DNA from: an uncultured Lachnospiraceae bacterium
Lineage (GTDB): Bacteria > Bacillota > Clostridia > Lachnospirales > Lachnospiraceae
Direction of reading: 5' to 3'
Assembly: GCA_902766845.1 (NCBI GenBank)
Contig: CACXFD010000120.1
Location: forward strand, 1 to 13,668
Length of the DNA: 13,668 nt
Shown: positions 1-5,582 of the stretch, one piece after another
How the letters are laid out: the number at the start of each line of letters is the position of its first letter
Numbering within the stretch: position 1 is the first letter of the stretch
Translations under genes and position numbers: made by a program
The notes under the pieces: model-generated
Told to the model about the DNA's origin: nothing
The model's input: only the letters and a program-made list of their open reading frames with translations
The model's database searches: none

Positions 1-34
1 GCGCACCATCAAGTACTTCGCGGAGCTTGCCTGA
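1..34 (+). CDS. gap: C-terminal end of a probable glyceraldehyde-3-phosphate dehydrogenase (partial)
   Basis: Only the last ten codons and a TGA stop (32-34) are inside the window. They read RTIKYFAELA, which resembles the conserved GAPDH C-terminus (R-T-x-x-Y-F-A). pgk and tpiA follow, and gap-pgk-tpiA is a classic Firmicutes glycolytic cluster. GAPDH converts glyceraldehyde 3-phosphate to 1,3-bisphosphoglycerate, the substrate of the next gene's product. The identification rests on ten residues plus context, so it is an inference. Confidence 0.75.
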   Translation, partial: RTIKYFAELA

Positions 35-66
35 GTCGGACTGTAACAGAACGCAACCCAGTCTGC

Positions 67-99
67 GGGGTCCGGTCGCTGGGACCGGGCCCCGTTTTT
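67..99 (+). terminator. Intrinsic terminator-like hairpin between gap and pgk
   Basis: An 11-bp stem has arms 67-77 and 83-93, with one G-U pair and a 5-nt loop. A short U tract (95-99) follows. It lies 33 bp after the gap stop and 30 bp before the pgk start. I see no good promoter between it and pgk, so it may be a partial terminator that lowers pgk-tpiA expression relative to gap. Confidence 0.8.
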
Positions 100-128
100 A
101 TGAGATCGAAACAAGGGAGAGAAGACGG

Positions 129-1340
129 ATGTTAAACAAAAAGACCGTAGATGACCTGAAGAATCTGAAGGGCCGCCGCGTGCTGGTCCGCTGCGACTTC
201 AACGTTCCGCTGCAGGACGGCGTGATCACGGACGATACCCGCATCACGGCCGCGCTGCCGACCATCAACAAGCTGATCAGCGAGGGCGCGAAGGTGATCC
301 TCTGCTCGCATCTGGGCAAGGTCAAGGACGGCCCCAATGAAAAAGAGAGCCTGGCTCCGGTCGCGAAGCGCCTGTCCGAGAAGCTCGGCAAGGAAGTCGT
401 GTTCGTCAGCGATTACAACGTGACCGGCGAAGCGGCCACGAAGGCGGTGGAAGAGATGAAGGAAGGCGACGTCGTCCTTCTGCAGAACACCCGCTTCCGC
501 GGCAAGGAAGAGACCAAGAACGGCGAGGAGTTCTCGAAGGAGCTCGCCGACCTCGCGGATGACTATGTCTGCGACGCATTCGGTTCCTCGCACCGCGCGC
601 ACGCGTCCGTCGTGGGCGTCACCAAGTACATCACCGAAAAGGGCGGCACCAACGCGGTCGGATACCTGATGGAGAAGGAGATCGCCTTCCTCGGCAACGC
701 CGTGGAAGATCCGGTCCGTCCGTTCGTGGCGATCCTCGGCGGTTCCAAGGTCTCCACGAAGATCTCCGTGATCAACAACCTGCTGGACAAGGTGGACACG
801 CTGATCATCGGCGGCGGCATGGCCTACACGTTCTTCAAGGCGCAGGGCAAGGAGATCGGCACCTCGCTGGTGGAAGACGATTATCTGGACTACGCGAATG
901 AGATGCTGAAGAAGGCGGAAGAGAAGGGCGTGCGCCTGCTGCTTCCGGTGGATACCGTCGTCGCGAAGGAATTCAGCAACGATGCTCCGTCCCGCGTCGT
1001 CGAGGGCTCCATGGAGCCCGATGAGATGGGCCTGGATATCGGACCCAAGTCCTGCGAGCTGTTCGCGCAGGCGGTCGCGGACGCGAAGACCGTGGTCTGG
1101 AACGGACCGATGGGCGTGTTCGAGTTCCCGAACTTCGCGCACGGCACCGCGGCGATCGCGGAAGCGCTCGCGAAGATCGACGCGACGACCATCATCGGCG
1201 GCGGAGACAGCGCGGCGGCCGTGAACAACCTCGGCTACGGCGATAAGATGACCCACATCTCGACCGGCGGCGGCGCCTCTCTGGAATTCCTGGAAGGCAA
1301 GGAGCTTCCGGGCGTGGCCGCGGCGGACGAGCGCGACTGA
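129..1340 (+). CDS. pgk: Phosphoglycerate kinase
   Basis: This cytoplasmic glycolytic enzyme transfers the acyl phosphate of 1,3-bisphosphoglycerate to ADP, giving 3-phosphoglycerate and ATP. The product is 403 residues, normal for a bacterial PGK. The start at 129 is chosen because AGGGAG (114-119) sits at good spacing and the protein then begins MLNKKTVDDL like other family members. An in-frame start at 27 would run through the terminator hairpin and is rejected. Visible motifs are RCDFNVPL (21-28, substrate binding in the N-domain), GGSKVSTK (204-211, nucleotide domain), NGPMGVFE, and the C-terminal glycine-rich GGGDSAAAV (357-365) followed by STGGGASLEFLEGKELPG. No key residue appears missing. 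It follows gap across a terminator hairpin and precedes tpiA by 88 bp. Confidence 0.99.
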   Translation: MLNKKTVDDLKNLKGRRVLVRCDFNVPLQDGVITDDTRITAALPTINKLISEGAKVILCSHLGKVKDGPNEKESLAPVAKRLSEKLGKEVVFVSDYNVTGEAATKAVEEMKEGDVVLLQNTRFRGKEETKNGEEFSKELADLADDYVCDAFGSSHRAHASVVGVTKYITEKGGTNAVGYLMEKEIAFLGNAVEDPVRPFVAILGGSKVSTKISVINNLLDKVDTLIIGGGMAYTFFKAQGKEIGTSLVEDDYLDYANEMLKKAEEKGVRLLLPVDTVVAKEFSNDAPSRVVEGSMEPDEMGLDIGPKSCELFAQAVADAKTVVWNGPMGVFEFPNFAHGTAAIAEALAKIDATTIIGGGDSAAAVNNLGYGDKMTHISTGGGASLEFLEGKELPGVAAADERD

Positions 1341-1364
1341 GCAGACTGACAGACGAGCACCATA

Positions 1365-1408
1365 GCGCGCATCCGGCGGCCCGCGGGTAACGGGCCGGCC
1401 GGACGCGC
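1365..1408 (+). other. GC-rich imperfect hairpin in the pgk-tpiA spacer
   Basis: Arms at about 1365-1383 and 1391-1408 pair over most of their length with small bulges, around a short loop near 1384-1390. Only TTT follows, so it is not a clear intrinsic terminator. It may be an RNA processing or stability element, or a weak attenuator between the two glycolytic cistrons. The function is inferred. Confidence 0.55.
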
Positions 1409-1428
1409 TTTACAGAAAGGATCCGATC

Positions 1429-2172
1429 ATGCGCAGAAAGATCGTAGCTGGAAACTGGAAAATGAACATGACGCCCTCTCAGGCGGTGGCTCTCGCGAAG
1501 GAGCTGATCCCGCTCGTGGAGAGCGAGAACGTGGACGTGGTGTTCTGCGTCCCGGCGATCGACATCGTCCCGGTCGTGGAAGCGGTCAAGGGCACGAAGA
1601 TCGCGGTCGGCGCCGAGAACATGTACTTTGAGGACAAGGGCGCGTTCACCGGAGAGATCTCGGCTCCGATGCTCGTGGACGCGGGCGTCAAGTACGTGAT
1701 TCTGGGCCATTCCGAGCGCCGCGAGTATTTCAAGGAGGACGATGTCCTGCTGAACAAGAAGGTCAAGAAGGCCTTTGAGGCCGGCCTGACCCCGATCCTG
1801 TGCTGCGGCGAGACGCTCGAGCAGCGCGAGCTGGGCGTGACGCTCGACTTCATCCGGCTGCAGCTGAAGTCGGATCTGGCCGGCGTGACGGCCAAGCAGG
1901 CCGCGTCGATGGTCATCGCCTATGAGCCCATCTGGGCCATCGGCACCGGCAAGACCGCGACCAGCGATCAGGCCGAAGAGGTCTGCGGAGCCATCCGCAA
2001 GCTGATCTGCGAGCTGTACGACGAAGCCACCGCGGAAGCGATCCGCATCCAGTACGGCGGTTCCGTCAACGGCGGAAACGCGGCGGAGCTGTTCGCGAAG
2101 CCCGACATCGACGGCGGCCTGGTCGGCGGAGCCAGCCTGAAGGCGGACTTTGGCAAGATCGTCAATTACTAA
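1429..2172 (+). CDS. tpiA: Triosephosphate isomerase
   Basis: The enzyme interconverts dihydroxyacetone phosphate and glyceraldehyde 3-phosphate in the cytoplasm, normally as a dimeric TIM barrel. The product is 247 residues, the usual length. Catalytic residues are all visible: N9 and K11 in GNWKMN, H94 in GHSERR, and E166 in AYEPIWAIGTGKTA, which also holds the flexible loop 6 (about 167-177). The phosphate-binding stretches YGGSVNGGN and DGGLVGGASL close the protein. The ATG at 1429 is preceded by GAAAGGA (1414-1420). It is the last gene of the glycolytic block and is followed by a strong terminator. Confidence 0.99.
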   Translation: MRRKIVAGNWKMNMTPSQAVALAKELIPLVESENVDVVFCVPAIDIVPVVEAVKGTKIAVGAENMYFEDKGAFTGEISAPMLVDAGVKYVILGHSERREYFKEDDVLLNKKVKKAFEAGLTPILCCGETLEQRELGVTLDFIRLQLKSDLAGVTAKQAASMVIAYEPIWAIGTGKTATSDQAEEVCGAIRKLICELYDEATAEAIRIQYGGSVNGGNAAELFAKPDIDGGLVGGASLKADFGKIVNY

Positions 2173-2200
2173 ATCAGACGGAACGGTCTGTGCACGGAAA

Positions 2201-2231
2201 AGCGGCCCGGGAGATTCCCGGGCCGCTTTTT
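2201..2231. terminator. Bidirectional intrinsic terminator between tpiA and the DUF5688 gene
   Basis: A perfect 12-bp stem (2201-2212 and 2216-2227) with a 3-nt loop is followed by a T run on the plus strand (2227-2231) and preceded by AAAA (2198-2201). It can therefore end both tpiA transcripts and transcripts arriving from the convergent minus-strand gene. Confidence 0.92.
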
Positions 2232-2293
2232 CGCTTTTCAGAAGGACCGTGAAGATGCAGCCGCTCTCTCGTGCGGCGGGCTTTTGCCGGGAA

Positions 2294-3016
2294 TCACCGG
2301 CGCCGGACGCGGACGCAGCCGGCCCCCGAAGCCGGCGCAGGCACAGAGAGCAGAAGTCCCTGTGCGCGGTCGAACCGGTACGCGTGATCTGACAGGCAGT
2401 CCTCCGGCGCCACGAAGGAGCGGTTCGCGGACCGGATTATCTCGGGGAACGATTCCGCGTCGATGGGCTGGGAAGCCGGGATCAGGATGACCTCATGGAC
2501 GCTGGAGGGCAGCAGGTACAGATCGCAGCCGGCTGCGTCGGCGATGCGCTGCAGCAGGCCCGGGTAGGAGATCACGGCGGCTCCGAGATGGAGCAGACAG
2601 TCGGAGAAGATATAGAAGCCTTCGGAAAAGCCGGTGGCTGCCAGCTGAGCGATCCGCGTCTCGAAGGGCGGCATGCCGGCGACCGCGTCGATCAGCGGGC
2701 GGCCGGACGAGAAGACAGCCTCCATGTCCTCCATGCTCAGAAGGACCGGGGGATGGAGCCTCTCCGAGTTGCGGATCGCGGTCTCGATGACGTCATCCTC
2801 CGTCATGCCCCAGAGGCGGAGCATGGCAGGACTCACGGTCGAGGAGATGCAGCGTTCGTGGGAATCCTCGATCAGCAGACGCGGCACCAGCGTCAGGTCC
2901 GCCATCTTCCGGCGCGGGGAGCCTTCCGGCAGCGGGCAGGCCGTTTCCGGGCCGATCAGACGGATGCACAGGGACGCCAGGGCGCGTTCACGGCTGTTTC
3001 GCAGCGCATCGTTCAT
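2294..3016 (-). CDS. Short DUF5688-family protein of unknown function
   Basis: The 240-residue product matches my recollection of the C-terminal part of DUF5688, a family common in Lachnospiraceae and without a known function. Recognisable stretches are DLTLVPRLLIED (about 40-51), the LRLWGMTEDDV segment, RLHPPVLLSMEDM, a Gly/Ala-rich LGAAVISYPGLLQRIADAAG, and the most conserved run, CDLYLLPSSVHEVILIPA, then VAPEDCLSDHAYRFDRAQG. It has no signal peptide and no clear membrane helix. The start is fixed by a near-perfect Shine-Dalgarno AAAGGAGGT, 7 nt upstream. Longer family members carry roughly 100 or more extra N-terminal residues; here the protein begins just before the conserved core. It is convergent with tpiA and diverges from the SEC-C gene. 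It could be a short natural subtype or a truncated paralogue; the strong ribosome site and intact frame favour expression. Confidence 0.85.
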   Translation of the reverse strand: MNDALRNSRERALASLCIRLIGPETACPLPEGSPRRKMADLTLVPRLLIEDSHERCISSTVSPAMLRLWGMTEDDVIETAIRNSERLHPPVLLSMEDMEAVFSSGRPLIDAVAGMPPFETRIAQLAATGFSEGFYIFSDCLLHLGAAVISYPGLLQRIADAAGCDLYLLPSSVHEVILIPASQPIDAESFPEIIRSANRSFVAPEDCLSDHAYRFDRAQGLLLSVPAPASGAGCVRVRRR

Positions 3017-3023
3017 TACAGTG

Positions 3024-3032
3024 ACCTCCTTT
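3024..3032 (-). promoter_or_regulatory. Strong ribosome binding site that fixes the DUF5688 start
   Basis: On the minus strand this reads AAAGGAGGT, an almost complete anti-16S match, 7 nt before the ATG at 3016. It argues that the short N-terminus is the genuine start and not an annotation artefact. A small CCGGC/GCCGG hairpin (3033-3048) lies directly upstream in the same leader. Confidence 0.85.
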
Positions 3033-3054
3033 CCGGCAAAGTGGCCGGTTTGAA

Positions 3055-3083
3055 TTGATTTTTTTGACGGAATCGTCTATAGT
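3055..3083 (+). promoter_or_regulatory. Sigma-A-type promoter for the SEC-C gene
   Basis: The -35 hexamer TTGATT (3055-3060) and the -10 hexamer TATAGT (3078-3083) are separated by 17 bp. Transcription would begin near 3090, giving a leader of about 57 nt before the ATG at 3147. Confidence 0.75.
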
Positions 3084-3146
3084 GTAGGACATGAAAGGAT
3101 GATCCTCCGGCGCTGGACACGGCCGGGACCGGATCTGAGGTGGAAT

Positions 3147-3656
3147 ATGACACTTTTAGAGCAGTGGAGAGAGGAAGCATACGAACAGCAGCAGACCGAC
3201 AGCCGCCGCATGACGGAGTTCTGGGGCCGCTATTTCGAAGCGGAAAAGTCAGTCTATGAGAAGCTCCTGGCGGAGCCGGAGACGGAAGTGCGCGGAACGG
3301 TGAAGGAGCTCGCGGAGAAGTATGAGATGCCCCTGACCTGGATGATGGGCTTCCTCGACGGCATCAATGACAGCCTGAAAGAGGCCAATCCGATCGAGAC
3401 CGCCGCGGAGGATACCGAGGTCTCTCTGGCGTTCGATCCCGAAAAACTGTATTACAACATGGTGGCGGCCAAGGCGGACTGGCTGTATGAACTGCCGGCG
3501 TGGGAGGATATCCTGACGGAAGAACGGCGCAAAGAGCTGTATCATCAGCAAAAGAACTCGATGACGGTCCGCAGGGAGAAGAAGATCTTCCCGAACGACC
3601 CGTGCCCCTGCGGAAGCGGCAAGAAGTACAAGCACTGCTGCGGACGGAAGAAGTAA
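3147..3656 (+). CDS. SEC-C metal-binding motif protein
   Basis: A 169-residue, highly charged, soluble protein that ends in a SEC-C motif. The motif is CPCGSGKKYKHCCG, with C153, C155, C164 and C165 in the C-x-C-x8-C-C spacing that binds zinc in the SecA C-terminus and in many unrelated proteins. The N-terminal part (MTLLEQWREEAYEQQ...) is a Lachnospiraceae-type region of unknown function, with conserved-looking FWGRYFEAEK, VKELAEKYEM, MGFLDGINDSL and KADWLYELPAW segments. It is not SecA and has no ATPase motif. An upstream in-frame ATG at 3099 adds a poorly conserved arginine-rich leader. The 3147 start is preferred because GAGGTGG (3137-3143) precedes it. Its own promoter lies just upstream. 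The exact role is unknown. Confidence 0.9.
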   Translation: MTLLEQWREEAYEQQQTDSRRMTEFWGRYFEAEKSVYEKLLAEPETEVRGTVKELAEKYEMPLTWMMGFLDGINDSLKEANPIETAAEDTEVSLAFDPEKLYYNMVAAKADWLYELPAWEDILTEERRKELYHQQKNSMTVRREKKIFPNDPCPCGSGKKYKHCCGRKK

Positions 3657-3704
3657 GGGATCCGGGCATAACCGTTCCGATACGCGGTATAACTTTTGAT
3701 TGCA

Positions 3705-3718
3705 GGAATTGCAATTCC
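3705..3718. promoter_or_regulatory. Perfect 14-bp palindrome over the ilvN -35 box (candidate operator)
   Basis: GGAATTGCAATTCC is identical to its reverse complement and contains the -35 hexamer of the ilvN promoter. A symmetric site here is a good candidate for a dimeric repressor. It does not match the CodY consensus as I know it. A second, looser inverted pair, CTGCA/TGCAG, brackets the -10 region. The regulator is unknown. Confidence 0.6.
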
Positions 3719-3737
3719 CATATCTGCATGCTATACT
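3709..3737 (+). promoter_or_regulatory. Sigma-A-type promoter for ilvN-ilvC
   Basis: The -35 TTGCAA (3709-3714) and -10 TATACT (3732-3737) have a 17-bp spacer. Predicted start near 3744 leaves about 30 nt of leader, too short for a T-box or a leader-peptide attenuator. Regulation is therefore more likely at initiation through the overlapping palindrome. Confidence 0.82.
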
Positions 3738-3774
3738 GCAGGGTAACAGACTTTTACGCGGAAAGGAGACGCTC

Positions 3775-4266
3775 ATGAAAAAGATGGTGCTGTCGGTCCT
3801 GGTCGATAACGAGGCCGGCGTCCTGAGCCGTGTCTCCGGACTTTTCAGCCGCCGGAGCTACAACATTGACAGTCTGACCGTGGGCGTCACGGAGGATCCG
3901 TCCGTGTCGCGCATCACGATCGTCACGAGCGGAGAGCCGGAAACGCTGGAACAGATCCGCAAGCAGGTCGCAAAGCTGGTGGATGTGATCCAGATCGAGG
4001 AACTGGCTCCGGAGGAATCCGTTGCCCGCGAACTGCTCCTGCTGCAGGTGGAGGCTTCGCCGGAACAGCGCCAGCAGGTCATCTCGGTCGTGAACATCTT
4101 CCGCGGAAACATCGTTGACGTGTCGGATCATACCATCATGGTGGAGATGACCGGCAACCAGAGCAAGCTCGATACCTGCATCCAGCTGCTGAGTCAGTAC
4201 CACATCCTGGCGCTGGCCCGCACGGGTGTGACCTCGCTGCGCCGGGGCGCCGCGGGAGAAAAGTAA
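3775..4266 (+). CDS. ilvN: Acetolactate synthase small (regulatory) subunit
   Basis: The 163-residue product is the regulatory subunit that binds the catalytic large subunit of acetolactate (acetohydroxyacid) synthase and usually confers valine feedback control, at the first common step of branched-chain amino acid synthesis. The N-terminal ACT domain is evident from the start: MVLSVLVDNEAGVLSRVSGLF, then RRSYNIDSLTVG, then SRITIVTSG. The C-terminal ALS small-subunit domain follows, with RELLLLQV, VVNIFRGNIVDVSDHTIMVEMTG and a conserved LARTGVTSLRRG end. The start at 3775 follows GGAAAGGAG; an in-frame ATG at 3700 lies upstream of the promoter's -10 and is rejected. ilvC follows after 33 bp, so the pair is an operon. 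No ilvB large-subunit gene is present in the window. Confidence 0.97.
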   Translation: MKKMVLSVLVDNEAGVLSRVSGLFSRRSYNIDSLTVGVTEDPSVSRITIVTSGEPETLEQIRKQVAKLVDVIQIEELAPEESVARELLLLQVEASPEQRQQVISVVNIFRGNIVDVSDHTIMVEMTGNQSKLDTCIQLLSQYHILALARTGVTSLRRGAAGEK

Positions 4267-4299
4267 AAACCAAGCCCGCGGGGCAAAGGAGGAAACGGA

Positions 4300-5316
4300 A
4301 TGGCAAAGATCTTTTATCAGGAAGACTGCGATCTGTCCTATCTGGAGGGTAAGACCATCGCGATCATCGGCTACGGCAGCCAGGGCCACGCGCACGCGAT
4401 GAACCTGCGGGATTCGGGCTGCAACGTCATCATCGGCCTGTATAAGGGGAGCCGCTCCTGGAAGAAGGCGGAGGATCAGGGATTTAAGGTCTTCACGGCC
4501 GGCGAAGCCGCCAAGCAGGCGGATATCATCATGATCCTGATCAATGATGAGAAGCAGGCGGATATGTATAAGCAGGAGATCGAGCCGAACCTCGAAGAAG
4601 GCAACATGCTGATGTTCGCGCACGGCTTCAATATCCACTTCGGCTGCATCAAGCCTCCGAAGTTCGTCGATGTGACGATGATCGCCCCGAAGGGCCCGGG
4701 CCACACGGTCCGCAGCGAATACCAGGCGGGCAAAGGCGTTCCGTGCCTGATCGCCGTGGAGCAGGATGCGACCGGCAAGGCGCAGGATATCGCGCTGGCG
4801 TACGCGCTGGGCATCGGCGGAGCCCGTGCCGGCGTGCTGGAGACCACGTTCCGCACGGAGACCGAGACCGACCTGTTCGGTGAGCAGGCCGTGCTCTGCG
4901 GCGGCGTCGTCGCCCTGATGCAGGCCGGCTTCGATACGCTGGTGGAAGCGGGCTACGATCCCCGCAACGCATACTTCGAATGCATCCATGAGATGAAGCT
5001 GATCGTGGATCTGATCTACGAATCCGGCTTCTCCGGCATGCGCTATTCGGTTTCCAATACCGCGGAATACGGCGACTACGTGACCGGTCCCAAGCTGATC
5101 ACCGAAGAGACCCGCAAGACCATGAAGAAGATCCTGTCCGACATCCAGGACGGCACCTTCGCGAAGGACTTCCTGGGCGACATGAGCGGCAGCGGCCGCA
5201 TGGTGCACTTCAACGCGATGCGCCGCAAGGCTAAGGAGCATCCGTCGGAGAAGGTCGGCGAAGAGATCCGCAAGCTGTACAGCTGGAACGGCGGAGAGAA
5301 GCTGCTGGATCAGTAA
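4300..5316 (+). CDS. ilvC: Ketol-acid reductoisomerase, class I
   Basis: The enzyme converts acetolactate (or acetohydroxybutyrate) to the dihydroxy acid by Mg-dependent alkyl migration and NAD(P)H reduction. At 338 residues it is a short class I enzyme. The Rossmann motif is GYGSQGHAHAMN (24-35). The cofactor-specificity loop reads YKGSRSW (48-54), with Ser and Arg positions that usually contact the 2'-phosphate of NADPH. Catalytic residues visible are H108 in FAHGFNIHF, D191 and E195 in TDLFGEQ, E227 and E231 in ECIHEMKL, and S252 in SVSNTAEYG. The ATG is preceded by AAAGGAGG (4285-4292). From memory the protein closely resembles the ketol-acid reductoisomerase of Slackia exigua. It is co-transcribed with ilvN and followed by terminators. 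Confidence 0.99.
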   Translation: MAKIFYQEDCDLSYLEGKTIAIIGYGSQGHAHAMNLRDSGCNVIIGLYKGSRSWKKAEDQGFKVFTAGEAAKQADIIMILINDEKQADMYKQEIEPNLEEGNMLMFAHGFNIHFGCIKPPKFVDVTMIAPKGPGHTVRSEYQAGKGVPCLIAVEQDATGKAQDIALAYALGIGGARAGVLETTFRTETETDLFGEQAVLCGGVVALMQAGFDTLVEAGYDPRNAYFECIHEMKLIVDLIYESGFSGMRYSVSNTAEYGDYVTGPKLITEETRKTMKKILSDIQDGTFAKDFLGDMSGSGRMVHFNAMRRKAKEHPSEKVGEEIRKLYSWNGGEKLLDQ

Positions 5317-5360
5317 GCGGGATCCGCACGCGAAGAGGACAAAGACCGGTGCAGACCGGT

Positions 5361-5382
5361 CCGCGGGCACGGCAGCCCGCGG
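5361..5382 (+). other. GC-rich hairpin downstream of ilvC
   Basis: A perfect 8-bp stem (5361-5368 and 5375-5382) with a 6-nt loop. It has no T tract, so it is not a terminator alone. As the first of three consecutive hairpins after ilvC it may protect the 3' end of the mRNA. Confidence 0.6.
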
Positions 5383-5406
5383 CGTGCGTCAGAATCAAAC
5401 AGAAGA

Positions 5407-5439
5407 GGGCGGTGCCGTGCGGCATCGCCCTTTCATCTT
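5407..5439 (+). terminator. Intrinsic terminator after ilvC
   Basis: An 11-bp complementary pair of arms (5407-5417 and 5420-5430, one G-U pair), so about ten pairs can form around a short loop. It is followed by an interrupted T tract (5431-5439). It lies about 90 bp past the ilvC stop. Confidence 0.8.
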
Positions 5440-5483
5440 AAAAAGACCGGCCGGACGTGTCAAGCGTCCGGCCGGCTCTTTTT
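5440..5483. terminator. Strong bidirectional intrinsic terminator between ilvC and the convergent E2-like gene
   Basis: Long arms (5440-5457 and 5465-5483, one bulged base) form a GC-rich stem flanked by AAAAA on the left and TTTTT on the right. Either strand therefore carries a stem plus U tract. It serves as a second stop for ilvNC and as the terminator of the minus-strand gene ending at 5583. Confidence 0.93.
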
Positions 5484-5502
5484 GACGGCAAATGTCATTT
5501 TT

Positions 5503-5565
5503 GCGGTCCGTTTTTCCGAAAGCGGTCACCGCGGTCCGCTTTTGCGGACAGGGCCCGGCGGTCCG
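5503..5565. repeat. Three GCGGTCCG direct repeats
   Basis: The 8-mer GCGGTCCG occurs at 5503-5510, 5531-5538 and 5558-5565, a spacing of 28 and 27 bp. The first two copies are similar over about 16 bases and run into T tracts. The second copy also forms a small GTCCGC-TTTT-GCGGAC hairpin (5534-5549). The role is unknown. The repeats lie between the terminators and the end of the E2-like gene. Confidence 0.5.
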
Positions 5566-5582
5566 CAGCGCACCGCGGCGCG

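Noticed and set aside
132..1256. A 374-codon minus-strand frame opposite pgk
   Set aside because: Same shadow effect; low-complexity H/R/A/L composition, no ribosome site, no family resemblance.
2495..3058. Plus-strand open frames opposite the DUF5688 gene (2495-3058 and 2673-3053)
   Set aside because: No good ribosome site and no recognisable motif, while the minus-strand frame has the DUF5688 core and a near-perfect Shine-Dalgarno.
3691..3747. T-box or leader-peptide attenuator upstream of ilvN
   Set aside because: The predicted transcript leader is only about 30 nt, and there is no T-box sequence or run of Leu/Val/Ile codons.
3754..5370. A 538-codon open frame on the minus strand opposite ilvN-ilvC
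   Set aside because: The plus strand clearly encodes two known enzymes. The antisense frame is rich in Arg, His, Leu and Asp runs with no recognisable domain. It stays open because GC-rich codon use avoids TTA, CTA and TCA codons.
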